DNA from: Palleronia pontilimi
Lineage (GTDB): Bacteria > Pseudomonadota > Alphaproteobacteria > Rhodobacterales > Rhodobacteraceae
Assembly (NCBI RefSeq): GCF_016412875.1
Contig: NZ_JAEKPD010000002.1
Span: 62,001-126,000 of the forward strand
Reading direction: 5' to 3'
Length of the DNA stretch: 64,000 nucleotides
A program made the position numbers and the translations under genes. Below the pieces are notes generated by a model. That model did not search any database and was not told where the DNA came from. It was given only the letters and a program-made list of their open reading frames with translations. This document shows positions 25,832 to 35,678 of the stretch, in pieces (the stretch's first letter is position 1; each line of letters starts with the position of its first letter).

Positions 25832-25860
25832 TTGATTTCCGCGTGCGTCCACGATATAGC
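25832..25860 (+). promoter_or_regulatory. mrcA promoter candidate
   Basis: TTGATT (25832-25837) and TATAGC (25855-25860) are separated by exactly 17 bases, 38 bp upstream of the PBP1A start. The same -10 hexamer appears upstream of efp. Confidence 0.6.
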
Positions 25861-25898
25861 GGGTCACGACCGGGCAGCATACCAGGAGTCCGCGACCC

Positions 25899-28397
25899 AT
25901 GATGCGCTTCATCCTTTCGATCTTCGGCAGCCTGTTCACGCTGGTGACCATGGGCGTGCTGGCCGTCGCGCTGACCATCGGCGCGATCTTCTGGATGTAC
26001 GGCGCGGACCTGCCCGATACCGACCAGCTGAGCAGCTATCAGCCGCCGACCATCAGCCGCATCTATTCCGGCAAGGGCGAGATCATCGACGAATTCGCCG
26101 AAGAGCGGCGCCTGTTCACCCCGGCCGAGGACATTCCCGACCTGGTCAAGCACGCCTTCATCTCGGCCGAGGACAAGAATTTCTATACCCACCAGGGCTA
26201 TGATCCGCGCGGCATTGCCGCCGCGGCGATCGACGCGGCGCGGGGTGGCGATCTGCGCGGTGCATCGACGATCACGCAACAGGTCATGAAGAACTTCCTT
26301 CTGGGCGGCGAGCGTTCGGCCGAGCGCAAGGTCAAGGAACTGATCCTGGCCAGCCGGATCGAAGAGACGCTTTCCAAGGACAAGATCCTCGAGCTCTATC
26401 TGAACGAGATCTACCTGGGTCAGAACAGCTACGGCGTCACCGCGGCCGCGCAGACCTATTTCAACAAGGCGCTGGACGAGCTGAGCGTGGCCGAAGCCGC
26501 CTATCTGGGCGCGTTGCCGCAGCGCCCGGCCTATACCCACCCCGTCCGCAACCGCGAATTCGCCATCTCGCGCCGCAACTATGTCCTGCGCGAGATGTGG
26601 GAGAACGGCTATATCGACGAAGAGGCCTATCGCACGGCCCGCGTCGCGCCCCTGCTGTCGGTGCAAAGCGACGATTTCGACAGCTTCCGCTCGGAAATCC
26701 CGCCCCGCGACTATTTCACCGACGAGATCCGCCGCCAGCTGAGCCGCGACTACGGCGAGGGCGAGTTCTTTTCGGGCGGATTGTCGGTGCGCGCGACCAT
26801 CGACGAAGAGCTGCAGAAGGTCGCCGCCGAAAGCCTGCGCCAGGCGCTGGAGCAATACGATCGCGGCATCGGCCGCTGGCGCGGCACCGGCAAGAGCATC
26901 GAGGCCGAACGGCTGGACACCTGGCAGGACGCGCTGGCCGAGGTCAACGTGGCGCGGGACATCGAGCTGGAAAACACCTGGTATCCGGCGGTCGTTCTGG
27001 AGATCGGCGACGAATCCATGCGCGTCGGCGTCGAAGGGCAGGGCGAGCAATCGATCCCGCGCGACGACATCTCGTGGATCCGGGGCAGCTTCGCCGACAA
27101 TTTCGAGCGCGGTGACGTGGTGCATGTGCGCCAGATGACCAATGACGACGACGGCTCGCTGATCCGCTGGACCCTGCGGCAGGTGCCGCAGGTGCAGGGC
27201 GCGTTCGTGGCGATGGACGTGGATACGGGCCGCGTTCTGGCCATGCAGGGCGGCTTTTCCTACCAGCATTCGGTGTTCAACCGCGCGACCCAGGCGACCC
27301 GCCAGCCCGGATCGAGCTTCAAGCCCTTCGTCTATGCCGCCGCGCTGGATTCGGGCTTTTCGCCCGCCACGATCGTCGTGGACGCCCCGATCGAGATCAA
27401 CACGCCGCAAGGTTTGTGGCGGCCCAAGAACTATTCCAACCGCTTCTACGGCCCCACGCCCCTGCGTACGGGCATCGAGCAGTCGCGCAACCTGATGACG
27501 GTGCGGCTGGCGCAGGAAGTGGGCATGAACATCGTGGCCAGCTACGCCGAGCGGTTCGGCGTCTATGACCGGATGGGCGGCTACCTGTCGGCGTCGCTGG
27601 GCTCGGAAGAGACGACGCTTTACAAGATGGTCGCCGCGTATTCCATGTTCGCCAATGGCGGCGAGCGGGTGGCGCCCACGCTGGTGGACCGGGTGCAGGA
27701 CCGCTACGGGCGCACCGTCTATCGCCACGATCAGCGCGAATGCCTGGACTGCCAGGTGGCGTCGCTTGAGCCGGGACTGGGTCCGCGGATCGCGTCCGAA
27801 CGCGAGCGGGTGATCGACGCGATCACCGCCTACCAGCTGACGTCGATGATGGTGGGCGTGGTCGAGCGCGGCACGGCCAAGGGCAAGGTGAACCTGAGCG
27901 TGCCGGTGGCGGGCAAGACCGGCACCACGAACGACGCCAAGGACGTGTGGTTTGTGGGCTTCACCAGCAACATCGCGGCGGGCTGCTATATCGGTTTCGA
28001 CCAGCCGCGGTCGCTGGGGTCCAACGCGTCGGGCGGCGGCATGTGCGCGCCGGTCTTCAACCGGTTCATGCAGGAAGCGACGGCGAAATACGGCGGTGGC
28101 GCCTTCGAGGTGCCGCCGGGCGGACATTTCATCAAGATCGACCGGTTCACCGGGGCGCGTCTGTCCGACACGGCCGCGGGCGAGAACGTCATCGCCGAGT
28201 ATTTCCGCCTGGGCGAAGAGCCGATGTTCGGTGTCGCCTTCGACGGTGGCTTCGCCATGGGGGCGAACCTGCCGCTGTTCGAGGAAGCCAGCGGCGGGAG
28301 CGGCGCGCAGCAGGTGCAAAACGGTCGTGGCAACACGGTCGTCATCCCGCAGGACAAGGCGACCTTCGGCTCGCTCAGCTCGGGCGGTCTTTACTAG
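25899..28397 (+). CDS. mrcA: Penicillin-binding protein 1A (bifunctional transglycosylase/transpeptidase)
   Basis: Polymerises and cross-links peptidoglycan at the inner-membrane outer face. The 832-aa product has one N-terminal membrane helix (about residues 8-33) and a GT51 domain with the catalytic Glu91 in [13 protein letters not shown] and the [12 protein letters not shown] motif. An OB-like insert characteristic of PBP1A (about 300-420) precedes the transpeptidase. There, SxxK is S472-S-F-K475 (QPGSSFKPF), SxN is in [10 protein letters not shown], and KTG starts at K673 ([11 protein letters not shown]). A CLDC pair lies in the C-terminal part, as in other alphaproteobacterial PBP1A. The terminator-like hairpin at 28406 follows directly. 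Confidence 0.95.
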   Translation: MMRFILSIFGSLFTLVTMGVLAVALTIGAIFWMYGADLPDTDQLSSYQPPTISRIYSGKGEIIDEFAEERRLFTPAEDIPDLVKHAFISAEDKNFYTHQGYDPRGIAAAAIDAARGGDLRGASTITQQVMKNFLLGGERSAERKVKELILASRIEETLSKDKILELYLNEIYLGQNSYGVTAAAQTYFNKALDELSVAEAAYLGALPQRPAYTHPVRNREFAISRRNYVLREMWENGYIDEEAYRTARVAPLLSVQSDDFDSFRSEIPPRDYFTDEIRRQLSRDYGEGEFFSGGLSVRATIDEELQKVAAESLRQALEQYDRGIGRWRGTGKSIEAERLDTWQDALAEVNVARDIELENTWYPAVVLEIGDESMRVGVEGQGEQSIPRDDISWIRGSFADNFERGDVVHVRQMTNDDDGSLIRWTLRQVPQVQGAFVAMDVDTGRVLAMQGGFSYQHSVFNRATQATRQPGSSFKPFVYAAALDSGFSPATIVVDAPIEINTPQGLWRPKNYSNRFYGPTPLRTGIEQSRNLMTVRLAQEVGMNIVASYAERFGVYDRMGGYLSASLGSEETTLYKMVAAYSMFANGGERVAPTLVDRVQDRYGRTVYRHDQRECLDCQVASLEPGLGPRIASERERVIDAITAYQLTSMMVGVVERGTAKGKVNLSVPVAGKTGTTNDAKDVWFVGFTSNIAAGCYIGFDQPRSLGSNASGGGMCAPVFNRFMQEATAKYGGGAFEVPPGGHFIKIDRFTGARLSDTAAGENVIAEYFRLGEEPMFGVAFDGGFAMGANLPLFEEASGGSGAQQVQNGRGNTVVIPQDKATFGSLSSGGLY

Positions 28398-28405
28398 CGC
28401 CGGTG

Positions 28406-28426
28406 AAGGCCCTTCCGGGGGCCTTT
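28406..28426 (+). terminator. Hairpin after mrcA
   Basis: AAGGCCC (28406-28412) pairs with GGGCCTT (28419-28425) around a 6-base loop, 9 bp after the mrcA stop. Only two or three T follow, so it is weak as an intrinsic terminator. Confidence 0.45.
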
Positions 28427-28536
28427 CGCTCGGCCGTCGGGCTTTCAATCTTGAATTTGTTTCCGGCAAGGACTTTCTTGTCTATGTTGCGCCCAGGCGC
28501 TTTGTTGGGGTCAGGCCCGGCTCTTCGGACCCCGCG

Positions 28537-28764
28537 GGCTCGATCACCGACTGCACGTCCTGCCACGGCTGCCACGCCACCGCGGCGATCAACCCGCAGA
28601 CCGGGACCTCCTTCCCGTTCTCGGTGCTCGTGGGCACGATCCGGCCCGCCTATATCGGCACTGGCCAGACCACGCAGGATTGCGGCGCGTATCCGACCGC
28701 GCTGGGCGACGGCTACGCGTCGCTGGATTTCATGTGGCCCATCGTGTTCAACGCCAAGCCCTAA
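28537..28764 (+). pseudogene. Start-less coding remnant in the mrcA-prfB gap
   Basis: The 470-bp stretch between mrcA and prfB has no intact gene. It does contain a 75-codon segment, ending in TAA at 28762-28764, in which 70 of 75 third codon positions are G or C, the coding signature of this genome. The translation contains two overlapping CxxCH motifs (CTSCHGCH near its start) and ends [11 protein letters not shown]. No ATG, GTG or TTG exists in this frame between the mrcA stop and the segment. An ATG at 28485 lies in another frame, so a frameshift or a deletion of the 5' end is possible. The AT-richer stretch 28441-28490 may be its old promoter. The family is not recognised. Confidence 0.4.
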
Positions 28765-28811
28765 GACTGCCCGCCCAGCTAGTGGGCCTGGGCCGCGCGC
28801 GACATGCCCCG

Positions 28812-28840
28812 TTGCGGGCGGCCCATCGCGTTGTTACATC
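28812..28840 (+). promoter_or_regulatory. prfB promoter candidate
   Basis: TTGCGG (28812-28817) and TACATC (28835-28840) with a 17-base spacer, 27 bp upstream of the prfB ATG. Confidence 0.4.
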
Positions 28841-28867
28841 CTGCGCCGACAGGAAAGGCAGCCCCCC

Positions 28868-29995
28868 ATGCGCGCAGAAACCCAGAACACCGTCGAGGCG
28901 ATCGAGAAATCGCTGGAGCTTCTGCGCCAGCGCATGGATTGGGACACGGCGTCCCACCGGCTGGAAGAATTCAACGCCCGGGTCGAGGATCCGAGTTTGT
29001 GGGACGATCCCGACAACGCCCAGAAGCTGATGCGCGAACGCCAGGCGCTGGTGGATGCCATGAAGTCCTACGAGACCATGGCGCAGGATCTGTCGGACAA
29101 TGTCGAGCTGATCGAGCTGGGCGAGATGGAAGACGACATCGAGGTCGTGAAAGAGGCGGAAACGGCGCTGTCCACGCTGAAGTCCCGCGCCGAGGCCGCC
29201 GAGATCGAGGCGCTGCTGAACGGCGAGGCCGACGCCAACGACACGTTCCTGGAAATCAACTCGGGCGCGGGCGGCACGGAATCCTGCGACTGGGCGGCGA
29301 TGCTGGCGCGGATGTACGTGCGCTGGGCCGAGAAGAAGGGCTACAAGGTCGAATTGCAGTCCGAGACGTCGGGCGAAGAGGCGGGCATCAAGTCCGCGTC
29401 CTACAAGATCTCGGGGCACAACGCCTATGGCTGGCTGAAATCCGAATCCGGCGTGCACCGGCTGGTCCGCATTTCGCCCTATGACAGCGCGGCGCGGCGG
29501 CACACGTCGTTCTGCTCGGTCTGGGTCTATCCGGTGGTCGACGACAATATCGAGATCGAGGTCAATCCCGCCGATATCCGCATCGACACCTATCGCTCGT
29601 CGGGTGCGGGCGGGCAGCACGTGAACACGACCGACTCGGCCGTGCGGATCACCCACGCGCCCACCGGCATCGTCGTCACCAGTTCCGAGAAATCCCAGCA
29701 CCAGAACCGCGACATCGCCATGAAGGCGCTGAAATCGCGGCTCTACCAGATGGAGCTGGACCGCCGCACCGCCGACATCAACGCGGCGCACGAAGCGAAG
29801 GGCGATGCGGGCTGGGGCAACCAGATCCGGTCCTACGTGCTCCAGCCCTACCAGATGGTGAAGGACCTGCGCACCGGGGTCGAGACCAGCGACACGCAAG
29901 GTGTGCTGAACGGGGATCTCGACCGCTTCATGGCCGCCACGCTGGCGCAGGACGTGTCCGGCAAGTCCCGCGCCGAAGCCACGGCCGAGGATTAA
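28868..29995 (+). CDS. prfB: Peptide chain release factor 2
   Basis: Terminates translation at UGA and UAA. The 375-aa product is one uninterrupted frame from the ATG at 28868 (GGAAAGG Shine-Dalgarno). It therefore lacks the autoregulatory +1 frameshift of the E. coli gene. The GGQ peptidyl-tRNA hydrolysis motif is in [14 protein letters not shown] near residues 246-259. The anticodon-like tripeptide is SPY instead of the E. coli SPF ([15 protein letters not shown] near 201-215). The acidic coiled-coil region (about 5-110) is RF2-like, supporting RF2 over RF1. It ends 4 bp inside the 3' end of the convergent MFS/spermidine-synthase-like gene. Confidence 0.95.
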   Translation: MRAETQNTVEAIEKSLELLRQRMDWDTASHRLEEFNARVEDPSLWDDPDNAQKLMRERQALVDAMKSYETMAQDLSDNVELIELGEMEDDIEVVKEAETALSTLKSRAEAAEIEALLNGEADANDTFLEINSGAGGTESCDWAAMLARMYVRWAEKKGYKVELQSETSGEEAGIKSASYKISGHNAYGWLKSESGVHRLVRISPYDSAARRHTSFCSVWVYPVVDDNIEIEVNPADIRIDTYRSSGAGGQHVNTTDSAVRITHAPTGIVVTSSEKSQHQNRDIAMKALKSRLYQMELDRRTADINAAHEAKGDAGWGNQIRSYVLQPYQMVKDLRTGVETSDTQGVLNGDLDRFMAATLAQDVSGKSRAEATAED

Positions 29996-31737
29996 TCCAG
30001 CAGCAGTTCCAGCAGGTTGGCGTGATCGTCGGTCCATTCCCGGCCGCCATCGTCGTCCAGCACCGCCCAGTCCGACGCGGCGGTGGCAGCCCGCACCGTC
30101 GCCACGTCGCGCGACAGGGCAACCACGCTGCTGGCATGGGCCAGGTGCTCGTCCTCTTCGGGGCGGTCGTAGCGATGCGCGCCCGCCAGGCCCAGCGTTT
30201 GCGCCGACCGGCCGAGCGGCACGGTCAGGTCGTAATAGCGGTTCGAGATGTGGTAGATCAGCAGCCCGCCGGGATTGAGCCGGTCGAGGTAAAGCTGCAT
30301 CGCCTCGGTCGTCGTCAGGTGCACCGGCACGGCGTCCGATGAATAGGCGTCGATCACCAGGATGTCGAAGGTCTGGGGATCGCGCTCGAGCACCATGCGC
30401 GCGTCGCCCAGCAGGACCGGCGCGTCGGGGGTGCAGTCGCTGAGATAGGTGAACAGGGCGGGATCGCGGGCGATCTGGGCGACGACCGGGTCGATCTCGT
30501 AATAGGTCCAGTCCTGTCCGGGCCGCGCGTGGCAGGCCATCGCGCCGACGCCGAGGCCGACGATGCCCATCGATTGCGCCCGTGTCCCGACGGGCGAGTT
30601 GATGAGCTCGGCCAGGGGCAGGCCGCCGTGATAATAGCTGAGCGGGGTGGGACGGTCGTCTTCTTCCAGCAGCTGTGCGCCGTGCAGGGTGGTGCCGTTG
30701 GTGTAAAGCCGCACGCCGGTCTTTTCCTCGACCTTGTGCACGCCGAAGAAGCTGCGGTCGCGGAAGGCGGCGCTGTCGGGCAGGCTGGACATGGCGGGCG
30801 CGACGAAGACTGCCAGCGCCAGCAGCGCGGCCCCGATCGCGCGACGAAACAGCGCCACCAGGACCAAGGCCGTGCCCAGCAGGATCGCCTTGGCCACCAG
30901 GTCGGGCTGCGGCGCCACGGACGAGAGCACCAGCAGCGCCAGCCCTGCACCTGCACCGATAAGCGCGGTGCGCAGGGCAGTGCCGCGCGTCATCCGGAAC
31001 GCGCCGGGGCTGAGTAGAAGGGCAACGGCGACCGCAAGCGTCACGGGACCCTCGGCCAGGGTGTCGAAGACCGCAGGCGCAAGAATCGAGTTGAAGAGAC
31101 CGCCCAGCGCCCCGCCCACCGACATGGTCAGGTAGAACCCGGTCAGCCCGCTTCCGTCGGGCCGCGCCTCGTAGAGGCGGCGATGCGCGAACAGGGCCAC
31201 GACGAAGAAGGACAGCCCCATCAATGTAATGATGGTCAGGCTCTGGTGGCCGCCCGTCAGGCCCAGGAATACGGCCGCCAGAAGGGCCAGCGCCACGACG
31301 GTCAGCAGGCGCAGGGTCATGGTCGGCAGGATCACACGGGCCCGGAAGGTCAGCACGAAGGACAGAAGATACAGCGACAGCGGCACCGCCCAGACCAGCG
31401 GGATCGAGCCGATATCGGTGCTGATCTTGGTGGTCACCGCCAGCATCAGCGACGAGGGCACGAAGGCCAGAACCAGCCAGAGGCCGATCTGCTGCGGGTG
31501 GGCCTTGGCCGCCTCGGCCCGGTGCCGCGCGACACCGCCGCGCGCCATGACCCCGGCGGCCAGCAAGCCCACGCCCAGCACCGTGTATCCGGCGGCGAAG
31601 CCCGCGCCGATGCCGCTGGTCCCCCAGATCGGCTCGGCGATCAGCGGAAAGCCCAGCAGCGCGATCAGCGAGCCCAGGTTGGACGCGCCGTAAAGGAAAT
31701 AGGGATCGTCGGCGGCAGGCCCGCCCGAGCGTACCAC
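29992..31737 (-). pseudogene. Fused MFS/spermidine-synthase-like protein, C-terminal piece of a frameshifted gene
   Basis: This frame runs 581 codons from a GTG at 31737. It carries the remaining membrane helices (about residues 15-310) and a C-terminal spermidine synthase-like Rossmann domain: GIVGLGVGAMACHARPGQ near 395-412, YYEIDPVVAQIA, and the DILVIDAYSSDAVPVHLTT motif near 457-475. Its upstream end reads SGGPAADDPYFLYGASN, which continues the protein begun in another frame at 31665-32168. The two frames overlap by 73 bp, and the homologous junction (QAWYAR/SGGPAADDP) falls near 31720-31730. A single-base loss in the CGGGCGGG run explains the break. Either a true pseudogene or an assembly error. 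Confidence 0.7.
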
Positions 31738-32168
31738 GCCTGGATCAGCGGCGCGTTGGCCGACAGCGCCGCGAAGGGAACGCCCACGCCCGCCGCGAAC
31801 AGCGCCAGCGTTTGCCAGGCGGCGGGCTGGCCAGGCGTCCAGCTCCAGCCGTCGGGGATGGCCAGCGGCAGGAACACCAGGCCCAGCGCCCAGACGGCCA
31901 TGTGCAGCGCCACCTGTGCGCGCACCGGCAGATAGCGCGTCGACAGGTGTGCGTAGAGGTATCCGGCGATCAGAACGGTCTGGAAGAACAGCATGGCCGT
32001 CGTCCAGACGGACGCGGCGCCACCGATTTCGGGCAACACGATCTTGGCGAAGAGCGGTTGGACGAAGAACAGCAGCGACGCGGACAGGAAGATCGTCGCC
32101 GTGAAGACGACGGGCGCCAGCGTGGAAGGAAGGCCCGCCACCGGGCCGGTCTGGGTCGTGTCCGTCAT
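31665..32168 (-). pseudogene. Fused MFS/spermidine-synthase-like protein, N-terminal piece of a frameshifted gene
   Basis: The 167-aa frame starts with an intact N-terminus and family-typical first helices (ATIFLSASLLFFVQPLFAKI, then MLFFQTVLIAGYLYAHLSTR). It reaches NAPLIQAWYAR, after which it turns into non-family sequence (AGLPPTIPISF) and stops at 31665. The missing continuation is found in the next frame, so both pieces form one gene of roughly 720 codons. Intact members couple a multi-helix membrane domain to a polyamine-aminopropyltransferase-like domain, with unclear substrates. Its start is 30 bp downstream of the glycosyltransferase stop, on the same strand. Confidence 0.7.
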
Positions 32169-32198
32169 CGATCTGCTCCTGCGGCTTCGCGCAGAAAT

Positions 32199-33494
32199 CT
32201 ATCGTGCCAATCCGTCAGAACTGTGTCCCAATCGGGGACGATCCGCGTCGAGCGCCGCCAGGATCGTGCGCGCGGCCATCCCCGCGCCGTCGGGAACAAG
32301 CCGGTCGGCCAACTTGCGGGCGGCGGCCGCCACTTCGGGTTTCAGGATGAAGGCCAGTGCCTGGGCGTCCGTCGCGGTCCGGATCCGGCGCGCCACGCCC
32401 AACCGCTGGGCGCGGGCCGCGTTGTCGGGCTGGTCGGCGCCCAGGGGCAGGATCAGCTGCGGACGGCCCGCATGCAGCGCCTGGCCGAGCGTGCCCATGC
32501 CGCCGTGGTGCAGGACGGCGCGCGCGTGGGGGAAGAGCGCGGCGTGCGGCGCGTAGGGCAGGGCGCAGATGTCGGCGCCGCTGGGAACCTTTGCCGCGCC
32601 CGACAGAAGCACGGCCCGCAGTCCCGCGCCCCGTGCCAGAGCGACCGCGTCGCGCCAGAAATGCGGCCCGGCCAGCTTGTGCGCGACCGATCCAAGCGTG
32701 ACCACCAGCGGGGCTGGCCCCGCCTCGAGAAAGCGCTGCAGCTCGGCGGGCAGGACGGCGTCGCGCTGCTGCAATCGCGCGAAGCCCGTCAGGCGCAGAT
32801 CCTGTGCGTCCGCGGGCCGCTGCGAGAATGCCGGATCCCATAGACCCAGGCGCATGTGCGGCGCAACCGCGTGGCCGAAGAGCGGCGTCGCGCGGCTGGG
32901 CGGCAGGCCGAGCTCGCGTCGCACGTGGGCCTGATCGCGCCCGTGGCGGCGTTGCATCTCGAGCGCCACGATCCGCAGCCATAAGCGGTTCCAACTGCGC
33001 GAAACGGCATTGCCGGGGCGCGGCACCATGGGCGGCGACAGGCCAAGGACACGGGGCGGATCCAGGGCGGATTGCACCATCACGGGCTGGAGCAGCAGGG
33101 GGATATGGGGCCGACCGGTGAGTTCCGCAGCCAGCGGCGCGGCCATGGCCAGCGCCGTGCTGCACACCGCGCGGGCGCCCTGCGCGTGGGGCAGGAGCGC
33201 GCGCGTCAGGTCGGCCAGGCGCGGATATGTGGCCCGCTTAAGCAGTTCGGACGGATCCCGGAAGACCGATGCCGCGATGGCGTCGCGATCCATGTCCAAC
33301 TCGGCCACCAGCTGGGCTTCGCTGGGGCCGAACGCCACCGCCTCGAACCCGTGCGCGCGCGCTTCGTCCGCATCGTCGGGGCCCAGCAGCAGGCGGACTG
33401 GCTGGCCCGTTTCTTCGAGCGCCCGCGCCACGGCGAGGACGGGAAAGAGATCGCCCAGCGATCCGACGGTGGACATGAGGACAGGCGCGGTCAT
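32199..33494 (-). CDS. UGT/MurG-like GT1 family glycosyltransferase
   Basis: A 431-aa GT-B fold glycosyltransferase resembling bacterial and fungal UDP-glucose:sterol transferases. The N-terminal acceptor domain begins MSTVGSLGDLFPVLAVARAL with the Gly-rich SxGD loop. The donor domain contains VLHHGGMGTLGQALHAGRPQLILPLGADQPDNA near 332-364, the HxGxGT and DQ nucleotide-sugar motifs. Substrates may be sterols, hopanoids, carotenoids or other lipids; none can be assigned. The neighbouring genes give no pathway hint. It shares a strand with the frameshifted MFS-type gene downstream; the bactofilin gene upstream is separated by a terminator. Confidence 0.82.
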   Translation of the reverse strand: MTAPVLMSTVGSLGDLFPVLAVARALEETGQPVRLLLGPDDADEARAHGFEAVAFGPSEAQLVAELDMDRDAIAASVFRDPSELLKRATYPRLADLTRALLPHAQGARAVCSTALAMAAPLAAELTGRPHIPLLLQPVMVQSALDPPRVLGLSPPMVPRPGNAVSRSWNRLWLRIVALEMQRRHGRDQAHVRRELGLPPSRATPLFGHAVAPHMRLGLWDPAFSQRPADAQDLRLTGFARLQQRDAVLPAELQRFLEAGPAPLVVTLGSVAHKLAGPHFWRDAVALARGAGLRAVLLSGAAKVPSGADICALPYAPHAALFPHARAVLHHGGMGTLGQALHAGRPQLILPLGADQPDNAARAQRLGVARRIRTATDAQALAFILKPEVAAAARKLADRLVPDGAGMAARTILAALDADRPRLGHSSDGLAR

Positions 33495-33617
33495 GACCCT
33501 GACCTAGCGCGCGGGCGCCGATGAACACTTCCCGCGTTTGCGGTTTCGCGAGATTTCCACCGGGGGGGTCCGCTGGCGGACGGCGTTCGGCGCCGGGTCC
33601 TTCTGGCAACGCGCATG

Positions 33618-33651
33618 AAAAAGGGCACCGCGGCGCAACCGGGTGCCCTTT
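33618..33651 (-). terminator. Bidirectional intrinsic terminator between bactofilin and glycosyltransferase genes
   Basis: GGGCACC (33623-33629) pairs with GGTGCCC (33642-33648). On the minus strand it is followed by five T (AAAAA at 33618-33622), so it ends the M23-bactofilin transcript 20 bp after the bactofilin stop. On the plus strand it is followed by TTT. Confidence 0.8.
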
Positions 33652-33670
33652 GCGCAAGATGCGGCGTCGA

Positions 33671-34213
33671 TCAGGCCTTGGCTTCGGATCCCGACCCGGA
33701 GCCGGGCGCGGGCGCAGGGGCGCCGCCGCCCTGGGCGGCAGGGCGTGCCCCGCCGGTGGTGTTCAGCGGATCGTCGCGGCGGGCGACTGAGCCTTCGAAA
33801 TGGGCACCGCTTTCGATGGCGATGGTCTTGTGGATGATGTCGCCCTCGACCCGCGCGGTCGCGGTCAGGCGCACCTTCAGGCCGCGAACGCGGCCCACGA
33901 CGCGACCGTTGACGACCACGTCGTCCGCCATCACTTCGCCCTTGACCGTGGCGCCTTCGCCGACGGTCAGCAGATGGGCGCGGATGTCACCTTCGACCTG
34001 GCCTTCGATCTGGATGTCGCCGGTGGTGCGCAGGTTGCCCTTCACCGTCAGGTCCGAGGACAGGATGGATGCGGGCGGCTTCGCCTTCGGCGCGCTGGAA
34101 GACGTGTCGGTGTTGGATTTCGGTGCGTTCATGGGACTCTCGCTTGTGGGACGGGTCACTGCCTCGCCGCCCTGTTTGGGGCCGGGCTCGTTGATCTTGC
34201 TCTTAGAAAACAT
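33671..34213 (-). CDS. Bactofilin (polymer-forming cytoskeletal protein)
   Basis: A 180-aa bactofilin that self-assembles into filaments and often scaffolds cell-wall enzymes. The central right-handed beta-helix (about residues 48-145) shows the repeated Gly/Val/hydrophobic ladder: LTVKGNLRTTGDIQIEG, then ADDVVVNGRVVGRVRG, then ARVEGDIIHKTIAI. The N-terminal 45 residues are Ser/Pro/Lys-rich and the C-terminal 30 are Ala/Gly/Pro-rich, both disordered as in the family. Its start overlaps the 3' end of the M23 peptidase gene by 11 bp, so the two are translationally coupled. Coupling with an M23 peptidase is a known bactofilin arrangement and implies a role in cell shape. Confidence 0.92.
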   Translation of the reverse strand: MFSKSKINEPGPKQGGEAVTRPTSESPMNAPKSNTDTSSSAPKAKPPASILSSDLTVKGNLRTTGDIQIEGQVEGDIRAHLLTVGEGATVKGEVMADDVVVNGRVVGRVRGLKVRLTATARVEGDIIHKTIAIESGAHFEGSVARRDDPLNTTGGARPAAQGGGAPAPAPGSGSGSEAKA

Positions 34214-35519
34214 CTTGCGCCGCCTTGATATAGGTCATCGGGTTGACGGGACGTCCGCCCACGCGCACCTCGTAGTGCAGATGCGTGCCGGTCGAGCGAC
34301 CGGTATTTCCCATATCACCGATCCGCTCCCCGCGCGAGACCCTTTGGCCCACTTTGACATGCAGTCGGCTCAGATGCGCGTAGCGCGTTTCGATGCCGAA
34401 CTCGTGCTTGATCTTGACCAGGATGCCGTAGCCGGACTGGCGACCGGCATGGGTCACGACGCCATCGGCGGTGGAGTGGATGGGCGTGCCATGGGACGCG
34501 GCGAAGTCAGTCCCGTTGTGCATCCGACCCCAGCGCGGACCGAATCCGCTGGTGAAGCGGAAGGACGATTTCACCGGCAGCGCGAAGGGCGCTTTCTGCG
34601 CGGCGATCCGGTACAGGTTCATGCGGTCCAGCTTTTCCAGGATGCCGTTGGCGCGCAGGCCGTCGGCGTCGGGCTCGGACCCCTTGGTCGAAAAGCTCAT
34701 GGGCGTCAGCGGACCACCCTGGCCGGAATAGCCGCGGCGCACCTGGTCGAGCAGGTTTTCGGTGTTCAGCCCGGCGCTGCGGAACATCTTGTCCAGCGGC
34801 GACACCGAGATCGTCAGCGCGTCTTCAAGCTGGTTGAAAATCTTGTCGTTGCGGGCCTGTTTCAGCTTGGCCTCGAAGATCATCTCTTCGGCGAAATCCT
34901 CGGCCTCCTGGGCCTCGATCATCATCGAGTCGCGTTGGCCGGATGCGGCCGTCAGCGCCCCTGCCAGCAGGTCGACGGTCTTTTCCATGTCGCCCAGCCG
35001 CGCCAGTTCGGCCATTTCGGAGCCGTCGCCGTTCAAGCTGTCGTTGAGCTGCGCCACTTCCTGGCGGGCGGCGTCGCGCGCCAGAACGGCGTCGCGGAGT
35101 TTGCCGTAGGTGACATCCATGCCGCGCTCGAGCTCGGTCAGGCGCGTTTCGCTGTCCAGAAGCTGCGACTGCATGGTGCTGACCTGGCGCAGGGCCGCGT
35201 TGAAACGCTCGTGGGCGGCCGCGGCTTCGGCCAGGGCGGCGTCGCGCTGGTCGGACATGGCGTTCAGCCGGTCCTGGTAGAGCTGTTGTTCGCGCTGGGC
35301 CTGGTCCCGTTCGTGGCCCGATCCGATCGAGTCCATCAGCAACACCGACGAGGCGATGATCGTCCAGCCGACCACCACGGCGATGCCGGAAACGGTCATC
35401 ACCTGGGTCGCGGGCGACAGGCGCACGTATCGAGTTTCGGTGTTGGAGCGAAGGAAAAGTCGCTTTTCCGGGAAGGCGCGCGCGAGGGCCGCACCCATCT
35501 TGTTGGTCAATGACGTCAA
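34203..35519 (-). CDS. M23 family metallopeptidase with coiled-coil and membrane anchor
   Basis: A peptidoglycan endopeptidase-like protein of 438 aa (431 from the downstream ATG). A single membrane helix (about residues 40-62, VMTVSGIAVVVGWTIIASSVLL) is followed by a long coiled coil (about 70-200). The LytM/M23 domain follows near 320-430: NGTDFAASHGTPIHS, HLHYEVRVGGRPVNP. The zinc HxnD and HxH ligands appear intact. Start: TTG at 35519 has an AGGGG Shine-Dalgarno eight bases away, while the ATG at 35498 has none; both give the same fold. The promoter candidate at 35584-35612 serves it. It is cotranscribed with the bactofilin. Confidence 0.88.
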   Translation of the reverse strand: MTSLTNKMGAALARAFPEKRLFLRSNTETRYVRLSPATQVMTVSGIAVVVGWTIIASSVLLMDSIGSGHERDQAQREQQLYQDRLNAMSDQRDAALAEAAAAHERFNAALRQVSTMQSQLLDSETRLTELERGMDVTYGKLRDAVLARDAARQEVAQLNDSLNGDGSEMAELARLGDMEKTVDLLAGALTAASGQRDSMMIEAQEAEDFAEEMIFEAKLKQARNDKIFNQLEDALTISVSPLDKMFRSAGLNTENLLDQVRRGYSGQGGPLTPMSFSTKGSEPDADGLRANGILEKLDRMNLYRIAAQKAPFALPVKSSFRFTSGFGPRWGRMHNGTDFAASHGTPIHSTADGVVTHAGRQSGYGILVKIKHEFGIETRYAHLSRLHVKVGQRVSRGERIGDMGNTGRSTGTHLHYEVRVGGRPVNPMTYIKAAQDVF

Positions 35520-35583
35520 AAACCTGTCCCCTTGCTGTCCCGATTGGCAGCGTCCGCTTGGCGCAAACTTGTTATTGGGACCG

Positions 35584-35612
35584 TGACTAGCAACCGGAAA
35601 GCCACACCGCAA
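35584..35612 (-). promoter_or_regulatory. M23 peptidase-bactofilin promoter candidate
   Basis: On the minus strand TTGCGG (35612-35607) and TAGTCA (35589-35584) are separated by 17 bases, 65 bp upstream of the TTG start. Confidence 0.45.
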
Positions 35613-35678
35613 CAATTTTGCAGGCTCTCGTGTGCCGCCGGCGGAGAGTCGCAGGGAATCGGCATTAATCCGCCGACT

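Noticed and set aside
24957-28469. An 1170-codon open frame antisense to the amidase and PBP1A genes
   Set aside because: It crosses two well-supported genes and an intergenic promoter, and its translation shows no domain.
28868-28960. A programmed frameshift at the start of prfB
   Set aside because: The frame is continuous from the ATG and no in-frame UGA or shift-prone CUU-U sequence is present early in the gene.
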